A stretch of 29,339 nt of DNA, from contig JAWQRN010000457.1 in the NCBI GenBank assembly GCA_033557685.1, positions 1 through 29,339 of the forward strand. The letters run 5' to 3'. A program made the position numbers and the translations under genes. Source of the DNA: Sperchopsis tessellata. Lineage: Eukaryota; Arthropoda; Insecta; Coleoptera; Hydrophilidae. Under the pieces are notes generated by a model. It had not been told where the DNA came from. It saw only the letters and a program-made list of their open reading frames with translations, and did no database searches. Below, piece after piece: positions 1-10,156 of the stretch. The number at the start of each line of letters is the position of its first letter. Positions within the stretch are counted from its first letter, which is position 1.

Positions 1-1842
1 TACTTGCAATAAATACATCATTATTCATATATTAAAGTACTAGCAACCTCCAAAAATAAACACCATGCAAATGCCTGCATTGAACCTATATCAATGGATT
101 GGGTAGAACTTAACGAGTTATGCAAAGATATGTGAGAATGGAGTAGGCTTATTGTTGGTAGTTCTCATCACGAAAGGGAATAACAAAGCCCTACAGTTAT
201 ACTTATAGCTACACCAGCAAGATGAAATTTCACAGAACTTGTGCAAAATAGGAAAAAGACACCATCGGATTTGCTCGAAAGACACACACGTTACTTTATG
301 TTCCTCATTGAAATCGGGATCGAGTTCGAATTTAATTAGAAACTATATTTAAATATCCTGCTTGTTTTCTTCGATGCGTGATTGGTAATTTTTCTTGGAA
401 ACTGTAGTATACTTCGCGAACATATGTTACTGCTAAGTCGAGCAAAATGTTTATATAATAGATTATTCATTAATGATGTTTATATATATATATGAGGATG
501 TTTAATAGCATTTAAATTATTAATAAATAAGAGCATTCGATTATAAACCAGTAACATATCTAAGACATTTTAGAGTATTTCTCCATTTATTTTAAATTTT
601 CAATGGCTATGTATTACATTATTATAATGTGGGCTATTCTAGAGATCATACTGTTTGCCAACAAAAAAGTGTAAATGTGCAAAAAGTTCAAAGAACTAAT
701 AAAGTCGGCAAAGTTACACATGTTCTAGAAGAAATTGTATTAAATATTGTACCTAGTGACGGCGCGGCGTGATGATTATTGTGCCATTATTAAAATAGGT
801 ATATCACACAACTAAATAATTTGCGCCATTGAGCAATTTGGAGTCTTGTAGAAACTCAGATTTAGTAAAACCGAAAGTGTCAATTTGATCGGCTGAGAGT
901 ATAAAGAAACTATATATGTAAAATATTTTTATGCGGCGTTATTGTAGTGAAAACTACTCAATAATAGAAAATTAATGTATCGTGAAATATAAATTATGAT
1001 TCTCCACTACAAAATTTTAACAGCAGTATATTTACTTTTCTCATCGTATTGTATCATCATTTAGAGAAATTCAAATAAAGAAAAGGAATGTAATCCTGCA
1101 GAAAGGTGAATATTTTCCGTCGAAATTGTGCTGGAAACGAAATAACTGAACAACTACGATATCAAACGATCCGAGTATTTGGTATGTAGGTCAGCGCCGT
1201 AAATAAAGTTAAGAAGTTCCAGACGCCTTTGATTTTTGAAACAGTCTCTCATACAATAAATCTGCTGATGGAACGTCTAGCAAGTTAATAACTAAAACTA
1301 GCTCCAGACGGTCAAATGATAGGCTATTCAACTTCATTTCGTTTTTATATCTACTTATGATAATAAGATTTATTTTTATAAAGCTGTTCATATAGGGACA
1401 AAACATAGATTGTGCTGACCTGCAGGCCATAAATATATGAAACATTCCCTTTTCAATTACTATACATCCCTGACTTAAATGATATTCGATTCAATATTAT
1501 AAGAGGTATATCACATAGAATATTTAAGAATAAAATATATCGTAATGTATAGAGTATCGGTGAGTTTACAATAAGACGCAGAATTTAATGAAATGGTTTA
1601 ACTCATATAATGGAATTGCTTTTAAAGTTTAACTTAAAATAGCGAAATAAAACGTCAAGTAAAAAGCCATGGTACAATAACAGGATTAAAAACGTAGTTT
1701 CACTTCTTTATGATTCAGTCAAACGCCAAGCAACACGTTGAAAAATTACTAATGATAAATAGCTGCTAGTAAAATTTTATTTATCTTAATAACATACAAA
1801 ACCATAATAGTGGGTGTTTGGATGTTTAGCAAAATCTATATA
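1..1842. other. AT-rich stretch without a recognised gene
   Basis: I see no gene family here. Only short open frames occur; the longest, 78 codons on the minus strand at 1209-1445, matches nothing I know. A short (TA)n run lies at 481-493. Around 750-770 there is a brief GC-rich patch (ggcgcggcg). The stretch ends at the TA dinucleotide that is the target duplication of the mariner element starting at 1843. Confidence 0.6.
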
Positions 1843-2977
1843 TTAGATTGGCCAAAAAGTAATCTATATAAATGAAAGGCGAATTTTTCATCGGAAACAA
1901 AAAATTTATCAAAAAACGTTTTATCCTTTTTCTTTGATTTCCTTTTGTCATCTTTCATGCAACTTAATTATTAACACCCAAAAAAGTTCGTATCTTTTTC
2001 GGCAATAACTGTTCCAAGAACAATTTGATATGCTCATCAGCAATGACGGTTTTGCCATTCAAGATGTTTTTCAAACGAAACAAATAGCAGTTCCCTTTCA
2101 ACGTGGAAAAATTGTTATCGAGTCATCAAATTTGTATGTGGTCTAGCGTTATCACGGTAAAACACCTTTGCGATTCACCAATTCTAGACGCTTCTGTTTA
2201 ATGGCGTCATTTAAATTATCCAGTTGACGACAGTACACATCTGAATTAATGGTTTGGTTCCTTGGAAGCTGCTCAAAATACACAATAACTTTGAAATCCC
2301 ACCAGACTGACAGCATAATCTTCCTTTGGTGAATATCTGCTTATGAAGTGCTTTGAGCAGGTTCATCACGCTTGCTCCAAGATCTTTTTCATTCGACGTT
2401 GTTGTAGATGATTAATTTTAAATCGCCTGTTCATACGTCTCAAAAATGAATCGTTTTCTTTACATTTTAAGACAGAATTGCAAGTATCAATGCGCTTAGT
2501 GAGATGAATTTGTCAGAGCTCATGTGGTACCCAAATATCGAGCTTACTAATGTATCCAAGTTGTTTTAATGGTTTTCAACACTCCATTTCGATATGTTTC
2601 AACCAATTTTGTCATCATCAACTTCGATTAGCCTTGCATATTTAAATCAATATCTACAAACCGAAATTCTGGCACTGTCGTAGTTTTAAGGTATCTACAC
2701 ATCACATTAGTTGTAATAAGCTCGCATGGCATTTTTACTTTTAGAAAATAGTCCCGTAGAATATAACTGAAATATTCCTTTTAATTTTCAATTTTGAAAT
2801 CGACGGCAAACAAACAATTGATAACGAAATTGTGCACGTTCTTTTTCTAAAAAAAAGCTTGAACTGTCAGCTGTAAAATTACATACTAAGTTTGCGGTTT
2901 AGATTAAAGTTAGTTGCAATTTAAGACATGTGTGTCCATCTATTAGAAAAATACTGAATTACTTTTTTCCAACCTGA
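1843..2977 (-). mobile_element. mariner transposon, complete ends, dead transposase
   Basis: This is a Tc1/mariner-superfamily DNA transposon of the mariner family. The left end on the plus strand begins TTAGATTGGCCAAAAAGTAA. The right end, read on the minus strand, begins TCAGGTTGGAAAAAAGTAAT, so the two form an imperfect terminal inverted repeat. Each end is bordered by a TA dinucleotide (1841-1842 and 2978-2979), as expected for mariner insertion. The length of 1135 bp is slightly below the usual ~1.25-1.3 kb, which fits the internal deletion seen in the transposase. The ends resemble the TTAGGTTGG-type termini of several mariner subfamilies, but I do not assign a subfamily firmly. Confidence 0.9.
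1935..2745 (-). pseudogene. mariner transposase pseudogene
   Basis: Conceptual translation on the minus strand across several frames gives mariner landmarks in order. IEVDDDK lies near 2616-2640 and KLDIWVPHEL near 2525-2550. TGD (first catalytic Asp) lies at 2420-2430, followed by YNNV and KRSWSKR. Then come a long clean stretch with MLSVWWDF and NQTINSDVYCRQL (about 2170-2330) and DNARPHT with the second catalytic Asp at 2136-2153. In-frame stops occur after HEL and in several other places, and there is a frameshift just before DNARPHT. The segment that should hold the third catalytic Asp (the SPDLAPSDY region of the family) is missing: the translation jumps from a leucine-rich piece to RLKNILNGK near 2065-2095. 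The protein cannot be functional. No host gene overlaps it. Confidence 0.88.
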
Positions 2978-2984
2978 TATAATG

Positions 2985-3076
2985 TATTAGAGCGGCTTGA
3001 GGCCGTATGGGTAAAAGCGCTAGTATACTGCGATACCGCGCCGTCAAGAGATCTATCCCAGCCCAGGCAACTTTTT
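2985..3076 (+). repeat. possible tRNA-derived SINE head
   Basis: A GC-richer island in AT-rich DNA contains GTATGGGTAAAAGCGCTAGT (3004-3023), followed about 25 bases later by CAAGAGATCTATCCCAGCC, then a T-rich run. The order and spacing resemble the A box and B box (GGTTCGATTCC type) of a tRNA-related polymerase III promoter in insect SINEs. The B box is decayed. It sits directly beside the mariner end. No second copy is in this window, so the repeat nature is inferred. Confidence 0.35.
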
Positions 3077-3239
3077 TAAGATAAAAACTGGCAAGGACCT
3101 GGAATTAACCTGTAAACATATAAAATATATTTACGTTAGGACGTATAAAAAATGCTGAGGCCAATTAACAAAAATTTATGAAAAAAATGTATAACATTAG
3201 TTTAAAACATTTGTTTATTTTCAGTTTAATAAAACTATA

Positions 3240-3850
3240 TACCGACAAAAAGGTTGATTACCAATGAGATCGCCATTTTAAGCAAACACTACCATTTAAA
3301 AAATATAAGTACAAAATGTACAGATATGTAGATGACATTATGTTCAAAGCCTGCTTCACAAGTTACTGCGAAATAATATTAAGTTTACTTTAAAACCCGA
3401 AATAAACAATAAAATGCATGTCCTTAACCATTTGCCAAATTTCTCATCAGTTAAAATTATCCTATACAGATTCGACCATACTTGCTTATTATCAACACCA
3501 TTCCAGTGATAAACTGTCAAGTTGATAAATTGATTAGATATAATTTCCGAAAGTAATAATCTACAAGTAACAGCTACTAATAAAGAAAATTCCTGTAAAT
3601 GCTTCTACAACGTAGCATAAGATGTCCTTGAAATAATATATCCCAAACAAAACAGAATCCAAAATAAGCCGTAGATAGTTCTTATATATTTAAGACAATA
3701 ATCACACCGCATAATTAACATTTTATCATAATTAAAACTTCAAATATATCACAAATACCAGTCATCAAATTATAGCTCAAAGGTCCTACAGATATTTTAC
3801 AAAAATCAAGTGTCTTGATTAGATTATCTTGCTCAGAGGTCAAACTGATA
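3240..3850 (+). pseudogene. Penelope-like element remnant PLE-A (reverse transcriptase)
   Basis: Broken frames spell Penelope-type reverse transcriptase motifs in the right order. G-stop-LPMRSP lies at 3252-3275 (family GLPMGSP, RT box before the active site). MYRYVDDIM with the catalytic YVDD lies at 3316-3342. IKFTLKPEINNKM near 3378-3415 corresponds to the segment just after the active site. A YR..THT-like remnant and YQHHSSDK follow at about 3462-3525. The motifs are in different frames, so several indels are present. The spacing between the SP and YVDD boxes is much shorter than in an intact enzyme, so an internal deletion is likely. Coding signal fades after about 3600; the end given is approximate. 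No GIY-YIG domain is visible. Confidence 0.65.
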
Positions 3851-6800
3851 GAAAACGATATGCCAAACTAGTCGACTAAATAAATTATCCGTGAAGCTTA
3901 CATTTGATACTCCCAAATAATGTAAATATCGATAGATCTCCAGGAAGTTATTGGGCTTATTTCTGAAAACATGCTTAACATAGAATTCACACTGTCAAGG
4001 ATGGGCTTCTGAAACACATGCGACTGCTATCGGAATGTATTTCAGGAACATATTTAGCCAAGGCATACTTTTTCTAGTTCATTTCATAATATCACATAAC
4101 ATATTCAAATTAGTAAAAGCGATGTGTGAATATCTATCTGCCAATTTCCAGTTTATTATGTTTCTCTAAGTTCTTTGAGAGTATTATTCTGAAAACTACC
4201 TCCAAAGTATATGTATCGCTATATATCTTTTAAGAAACTACTGCAGAGTATCTGCTCTACTGACCAACGTAGTACCTACAATAGAACTTACGTGACCATG
4301 AATCCAGGTGCGAACGTCCCATACAATCAAGTACCGCGAAGAACGTTCTTCAGTCTTCGACCTTTGATTTGTACGGCTATATAGCCCGACTACAGTCATA
4401 CACAACACTGCGATACCAGGTTGAATACACGAAGGTGCTCCCCGCAGCTCCGAGCAAGTCCACCGTCGAAAAAAATTCGGACGATTAAAATACTCGCAGC
4501 AATACAATTCTATATTTTGTTATTATGGTAATGTAAACTAAGCATTTTAAAATAGATAGACGTTAAATTTGTTGAATTGTTGTTTGTGAACCCGTCAAAA
4601 CATTATATATTTAACTATGTAAAGATTTAGACATAGCTGTAGCACTGCCAATGCTGTTTTATATTTTGTCTCATGCCTTCGGCAAAGTGCATTATACTAT
4701 AAGCTATATTTGTTTAAGTACGTTTAATGGTGTAAGTCACGACATATTACTAAACAACGTGCGATTGTACAGATTTCACTGAGCCTGGCATAATTTAATA
4801 AGCTCCTATCGAAAGTTTATCTACTCTGATAAAAGTCTACTTTATATGAACATTTAAATATAGGAATATTTAGGAATAAACAGATCAATAGTGAACTCCA
4901 CCTGATTTGAAATGTGAAAGAATAAAATTGTAGTTTCTTTATAGCTGAAGTGATCACCCTCGTCATCGATTTAAAAAATAAATTGTTCAGTTTATATAAA
5001 TTACTTATAAACAAAAGAAAAATTGAACACTATTAATCAAACGATTCTAGAGGTTAAAGCAGCCCTAACACTCTAAGAAACTGAATATCTGCAAGGTTTG
5101 AATTTTTCAACCTAAAATACCATTCATGAAAATAATATGTATTTTCGTAATATACTCAAGTGTATTAATTTTCGTATTCAAGAATAAGATTGAGACACCT
5201 GTATATTCATTGGTAATTTTTAGTAATGGTGTCATTGCGTCATGGAGGAATATCACCTGCTAATACAAATGTACCGATTCTGTGTAAGTGATTTATGGTC
5301 AAAAATAAAATTTAATGGCACCTCTGAAAATGATAAATGTACGTCAGTGAAAAGGGAAAATGCAGTTTCCAACGTACGGACATTAAAATGTGTAGTGCCA
5401 CACACATGCAAAATATATGCCGGGCATCTGGCGGTCGAGCCAGTAAATTGATCGAGAGGAGGCATTGGACGATAATATAAATTATAGTTTCTAGTTCAAC
5501 TGGCGTAATGAAACGCCTTTGTCTGCCGAAAATTTGGAGTCGATAGAGAAATTTTATGAACCTTGATACAGCACAGATCAACGCTAACGACATTTTCATT
5601 TGAATCCATAATTAAATTATCTTGATTAACACCCTCAAATATACATGGTGTTAATTACCAAATGCTTATGTTTGTTACTTGCCTAAAAGACAACGAGCAC
5701 TGTACTCGTCTTGGTCATATTACGCAATCGCTATGGCCATACCATTATGTTCAAAGGTACCAAGCAATTGGCTCGAAAGCCTTCATAATTCAGATAAACT
5801 ATTGAGGAAGATTCCTATTTATTTTATATCCTCCTATACTAAATATTAAGCATGTGAATAGAACTGCAATACCCTAGTGCGCATCCTCCTTACCTATATG
5901 CCCGATCCGACCAATTCCGGATCACTGTGTTGATTTCATTCGTTGAAGTAAAATATATATTGCAATAGTGAACGAACGTCTGTACTTTTCAGAACCTCTA
6001 CACGGTTTCTACTTTTGACTATATGTACCATTATGACTTAAAATCAACCACCCACTTCAGACCAAATCCATGACTGGGATAAGAACCTGGCTTGACTAGC
6101 TCCAGCGACTCTCTATTCGCTGGTGCCATCTGGTCAGCTACGACTTTTATATCCTCTCTATATCGTTCAGTGTACTGGACGAATTCTTATTGTCCTTAGA
6201 TCCTGTAAGGTTGCGGCTTGTGTACTTTATTTACTAATACCAAACCAAACCGTGTTTCTGGGTGGACGTGTATATAGTACATACTATTGGAAATAATGAA
6301 TCAGTATGTAAGTATTTACATCGTTAATAACATATACTTACGAGTAATGCAAACTAACCTACAACTTCGTCAAACTATAAGGAATAGATAAGCAAAGTAA
6401 ATAAATAAAAGAACAATCAAACACGTTAGGAACAAGCAAAGAATTTTAAACTGAAAAAATCTCTGCGATTGAGTAAAACGAATTTTGTCTCTCCTCGACT
6501 TATGTTCTATCACCTCCTGAGGTATTGCAAGATTATTAGCAGCCAATATGGCTGATTTAATGTTTTCGCAATTTCTTCATATGTACGACCACCTCTATCA
6601 GACTCTCTATTAGTAATTGACCTCATTGCTTTTTATTTGTTGTCAGAGTCATAAAAATGTGATACGTTATTTAGTTACTTCTGCCTTATTAGAAATCTAC
6701 ATATTATTGCCTATAGATTCTGCTAACAGTGCTTGATCGCTGAATCCATCGTTTGTCTTGATTCCTCTGATAGTCGAACTCTTCTAATGTGCTCACATAT

Positions 6801-9430
6801 ATGATACATTTCTTATTGGTGCTCGTTTCACTACAGAGACAGTATTTCAGAGAATACATCAATAGTATAACCAGAGAATTTCCTAATTAATTTTTTTATA
6901 TACTTCTTTATTGTAACTTAACTACTTGCATAACTTCATTATCATATTGTAAGGTTCTCATCATCCTTGGATGTTACCATTGGTAAACATATAATAACCA
7001 CGTATACATATGTATGGGTTGATATCGCTATTCTATGTACCATGCCAAATCTCTTTAAAGTGTTTAATAACCTATAACCCTCATCAACAAACCTTTAAAA
7101 TATCATCATTAAAATAACCATCTAATACAACTTCAATAGTGCCATCTTATTAGATTTTATACTCGCATTCCATATTACCTCATGAATTTTCTCCAAGTAA
7201 TGGCAAAAGTTGAATATTCGCTTCAAATATGACAAAAAAAGTAGCTGATGTTGGTTCTGATCATAGCAAACCTACATATACTCATACCTCTCCAAAACAA
7301 CTTAAGCTCGAATTATCTATTTAAATATTTACAAAATAATAAATCCAGAAACATTCAAGAACTGACATAGCCTCTCAACAATTTCTTAATTCCAAAAATG
7401 AACTAGTTTCTACCAAATGTTGGTATTCAAAATTAAAATATATTAAATTCGCACCTGACATTTATTACATAATTAATCGCAGATCTAATATAACTTGGGT
7501 TATAAATCGCTAGTTTGCATATGTTATGCCAAGTCCATCTGTAAGATGATCGATCTTGGCCAGAGTCGATTCCTGCTGACCTCAATCATTCTTAATATTG
7601 GAGGTCTAGAGTATCGAACTTTAAATGTGTACAATTATCCTGAAATAATAAAATTAGTAGTAATAAGTTAACCGAGTTTGGTTTTTAAAGAAAATCAAGC
7701 AAGAGAATATGAAAACATCTTTCTCAAGGGAGAAAAGCAATTCATTGTATACTTTAACGACAAAAACGGCGGATAGATATCTATGGTAGAAAAAGTTATT
7801 GGTACTTTACTAAGATAGAGATAACATTATAAATATTCTGACATTTCTTAAACGTTAGCACATCAAATAAAGTAAATAGATCATGATACAAAATAGCATA
7901 TGTATGAAATGGTTATTTATCAGAAATTATATCCCTTACCCACGCTTAATATCAATTAGCCGTGTTACTTCATCCTGTATTATTTTTTGTGTATATATGA
8001 ATGTTTGCAGTAATACAATATTGAAGCATACATCATATTTAACAAATAGCAAGGAAAAGGGTAATTTAACCTTTGTACATATTAAAGATATAAGTAGAAG
8101 CATTTTGGCAATGTCTTTTGTGCTGTAAAAGTGAAACACTTAAAAACTTAACATATATGCGCGAAACCAGTCAAGTAAGCTCATACTTTACGATTATCTT
8201 AAGAATGAATAGGTAACGGGGTCACAAAGCACTTTCTTTAATTACTCTAATCTTATTTTTACTATTTTAAATTTCTAAAGAGGATTACAAAATACTTACT
8301 TTCATTTCTAACAAATACGGAATCTTCGAAATAAAATAATTAATAATAAAATTCAGTAGAGCATGAGTTATAATATGAAAAAAAATAATTATTGCCTTAG
8401 AAAGCATTAAACATATTACTATATTTAGTTATTTTACATTAGTTTAGTTCAAAAACTTAATTGCTGAGTACCAAAAAATATATATAATATATAAAGAGTT
8501 GCCATGCTCTGAGATCAAAATTTGCAGACCATATTCAAAATTAAGTATATGTATACTACAGCCATCTTGCTTATATTTTCAATCCTTTTGTCCAGATATT
8601 TCATGTTATTTGTTTCTGGTTATCCAAATGCGTTGTAGAGTCACTGATCCACATGCTAATCACTGTTAAATCATGTGTAACTTTGGCCTCTCTTCGGGAT
8701 TATAAAACAGAGCGATTATAGTTTGTCGAATTTTCAATACTACACACGTTGGTACGCTGTCGGATAGCTATAATACTATTTAATAATTTATTTATTTTAC
8801 AACAAATGATTACTTTTTCTTCAATAATGTACATAAGAGGTCTGCTTCATTTTTATTTCATTATGTTCTCATTATATTATTTTATACTTCATTTTTGTAT
8901 TTAGTATTTCCACAATTAATTATCTTTAATTTTATAATTACATCTATTTTATATTTTTAATGCAGAACCCAAGACTTTAACTAACTTTAAACAGTTATTG
9001 GTTTACTCATCAACCATCGCACATTTTTGCAAAGAAATTTTACGATGGAGGAGAGTGTTAAGGAGGAATATCGAGATGGAGTTAGAGTATAGAAAGTGAA
9101 GTTGTAAGTTAATAGCAAAGCTCTATTAGACCTTTTTCATGGTCTACTCTTAATTTATTCTCAATGCCCATTTTATTAATTCCATATTTTCTGCGAACCG
9201 CCTTAAGCCTTGACTTAATAATTTATTTAAAATCGAAATTGAAGTTAAAATCATGTTTATTTATTAATATAGTTATTATCTAGTATTTGAATATTAGTCA
9301 CTTTCTGTTATTATCTTCATTATCGTAAACTATAATTATTTCTTCACATTATATTACTGTGAAGCGCCATCTTAGTACTTATTCTTTTCATTTTCATTAT
9401 TTTGTTGACCTAAAGTTGATTTTATAGCTC
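3850..9430. other. long stretch with no recognised gene
   Basis: This is mostly AT-rich DNA without credible coding. Three GC-richer islands stand out. 4230-4510 contains the perfect palindrome GAAGAACGTTCTTC at 4338-4351 and an 89-codon minus-strand frame of unknown nature. 5300-5480 has overlapping short frames on both strands and no family match. 6060-6270 contains a hairpin and a minus-strand TATA-like box. A weak tRNA-type B box (AGTCGATTCCTG) lies at about 7564-7575 without a convincing A box. Short frames at 7883-8139 overlap on opposite strands and look like chance. Confidence 0.5.
6112..6158 (-). promoter_or_regulatory. TATA-like box and hairpin (tentative)
   Basis: On the minus strand GATATAAAAGTCG (6146-6158) is a good TATA-box match. 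About 30 bases downstream is the perfect inverted repeat CCAGCGA/TCGCTGG with an 8-base loop (roughly 6101-6122). This would suit the promoter and leader of a mobile element, such as an LTR. I found no matching second LTR, no primer-binding site and no coding region nearby. Confidence 0.2.
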
Positions 9431-9572
9431 ATAGGACACTAAATCTGTCGATACAATATTGTTGTTATTAATATTGCTTCCATGGTCACCAGTGCAGAAT
9501 AACTTTGGCATTTTTATTTCTGATCACGTTATGAATAGCATATTGCAAAAGTTACAGACCGCGGGAATTAAT

Positions 9573-9619
9573 GCTGTAGACAAGGTGTTTCGAATAATAC
9601 CACGTCTCATCAGTTCAAC
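9573..9619 (-). ncRNA. hammerhead ribozyme copy with weakened stem II
   Basis: This is the inverted partner of the plus-strand ribozyme at 10034-10080. On the minus strand the core CTGATGA (9607-9613), GAAA (9588-9591), the CA/TG stem III and the cleavage dinucleotide UC (9579-9580) are all kept. Stem II is GACG against ATTC, so only the two core-proximal pairs remain. Stem I has an A-A mismatch at the second pair. Predicted cleavage lies between 9579 and 9578. Activity would be expected to be lower than for the plus-strand copy. Confidence 0.65.
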
Positions 9620-9750
9620 TGCAACTCAGCCTTTGTAAAATATGCTATTTGGCTTCGTGCATATGAACTAAGAATATAATGTAAGTCATATACAAGAGAT
9701 AAGCACCTGTCTAATACTGCAGTTAGTGCTAGGTTACTTTTAAAATAAAC

Positions 9751-9785
9751 AGAAGGGGTATTCTTCGAAACACCGTGTCTACAGC
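9751..9785 (+). ncRNA. 5'-truncated hammerhead ribozyme copy
   Basis: The sequence keeps stem II (GAAG/CTTC with loop GGGTATT), GAAA (9767-9770), the CA/TG stem III, cleavage dinucleotide UC (9778-9779) and TACAGC, but the CTGATGA strand and the 5' side of stem I are replaced by unrelated bases. The break falls at the base of stem II, next to the junction between the minus and plus units. The cleavage-equivalent position lies exactly 295 bases before that of the full copy at 10074. It cannot self-cleave as it stands. Confidence 0.6.
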
Positions 9786-10033
9786 ATAAATTACGGTCGC
9801 AAATTTAAAAATGCCAAAATTATTGTACACTAGCGACCATGAAATCAATATTAATTTGCATAAGCAGATTTAGCATTTAATTGTAGAAGAAATTCCCTTT
9901 AAAAGTATCCTAGGGCTAACTGCAATGTTAGATAGGTGCTTATCTCTCGTATATGGCTTACAATAGATTCTAAGTTCATATGAATGAAACCGAATAGTAT
10001 ATTGTACGATGGCTGAGCTGCATAGGAGATGCA

Positions 10034-10080
10034 GTTGTACTGATGAGAAGTGGTATTCTTCGAAACACCATGTCTACAGC
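10034..10080 (+). ncRNA. hammerhead ribozyme, type I, intact core
   Basis: All conserved core elements are present in order. The 5' strand of stem I is GTTGTA (10034-10039). Core CTGATGA is at 10040-10046. Stem II is GAAG (10047-10050) with CTTC (10058-10061), four perfect pairs closing a 7-base loop. Core GAAA is at 10062-10065. Stem III is a minimal CA/TG pair around CCA. The cleavage site UC ends at 10074. The 3' strand of stem I is TACAGC (10075-10080), giving six pairs including one wobble. Short stem III hammerheads of this kind are known in animal retroelements and satellites (schistosome, cave cricket, Penelope elements). Cleavage is predicted after 10074. Not tested; loop-loop contacts cannot be judged by eye. 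Confidence 0.82.
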
Positions 10081-10156
10081 ATTCATTTCGGCGTTCAGCA
10101 ACTTTTGCAATATGCTATTAATAACTTACTTTTACTTATACTTATAAGCGGGGGTC

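Larger units (their letters stand above)
9430..10127. repeat. foldback of hammerhead-bearing repeat units
   Basis: Three related segments recur. Segment C (9614-9745) is repeated inverted at 9895-10039. The hammerhead segment (9573-9619, minus) recurs on the plus strand at 10034-10080 and, truncated, at 9751-9785. Segment A (9466-9519) recurs inverted at 9805-9856. Reading outward from about 9748, there is a minus-strand unit (C, hammerhead, A) going left. A plus-strand unit goes right: partial hammerhead, A-like segment, about 40 unmatched bases, C, full hammerhead, trailing part to about 10127. The units are thus joined 5' end to 5' end. No open frame is preserved between copies, so the unit looks non-coding. 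The right boundary coincides with the 3' end of LINE-1. Confidence 0.82.

Noticed and set aside
6540..6640. Minus-strand ESDRGGRTYEEIAKTLNQP, resembling a helix-turn-helix transposase start
   Set aside because: The similarity is short, stops surround it and no further motif of any transposase follows.
7530..7600. tRNA-like B box AGTCGATTCCTG suggesting a SINE or tRNA gene
   Set aside because: No convincing A box or cloverleaf can be drawn at the proper spacing.
9045..9115. Purine-rich ATG-started peptide (MEESVKEEYRDGVRV) followed by a GTAAGT donor-like site, suggesting a first exon
   Set aside because: The frame stops (TAG) before the donor site, and no downstream exon or family match was found.
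9430..10127. CRISPR-like array in the repeated region
   Set aside because: The repeats are long, inverted and few, with no regular spacers, in a eukaryotic transposon context.
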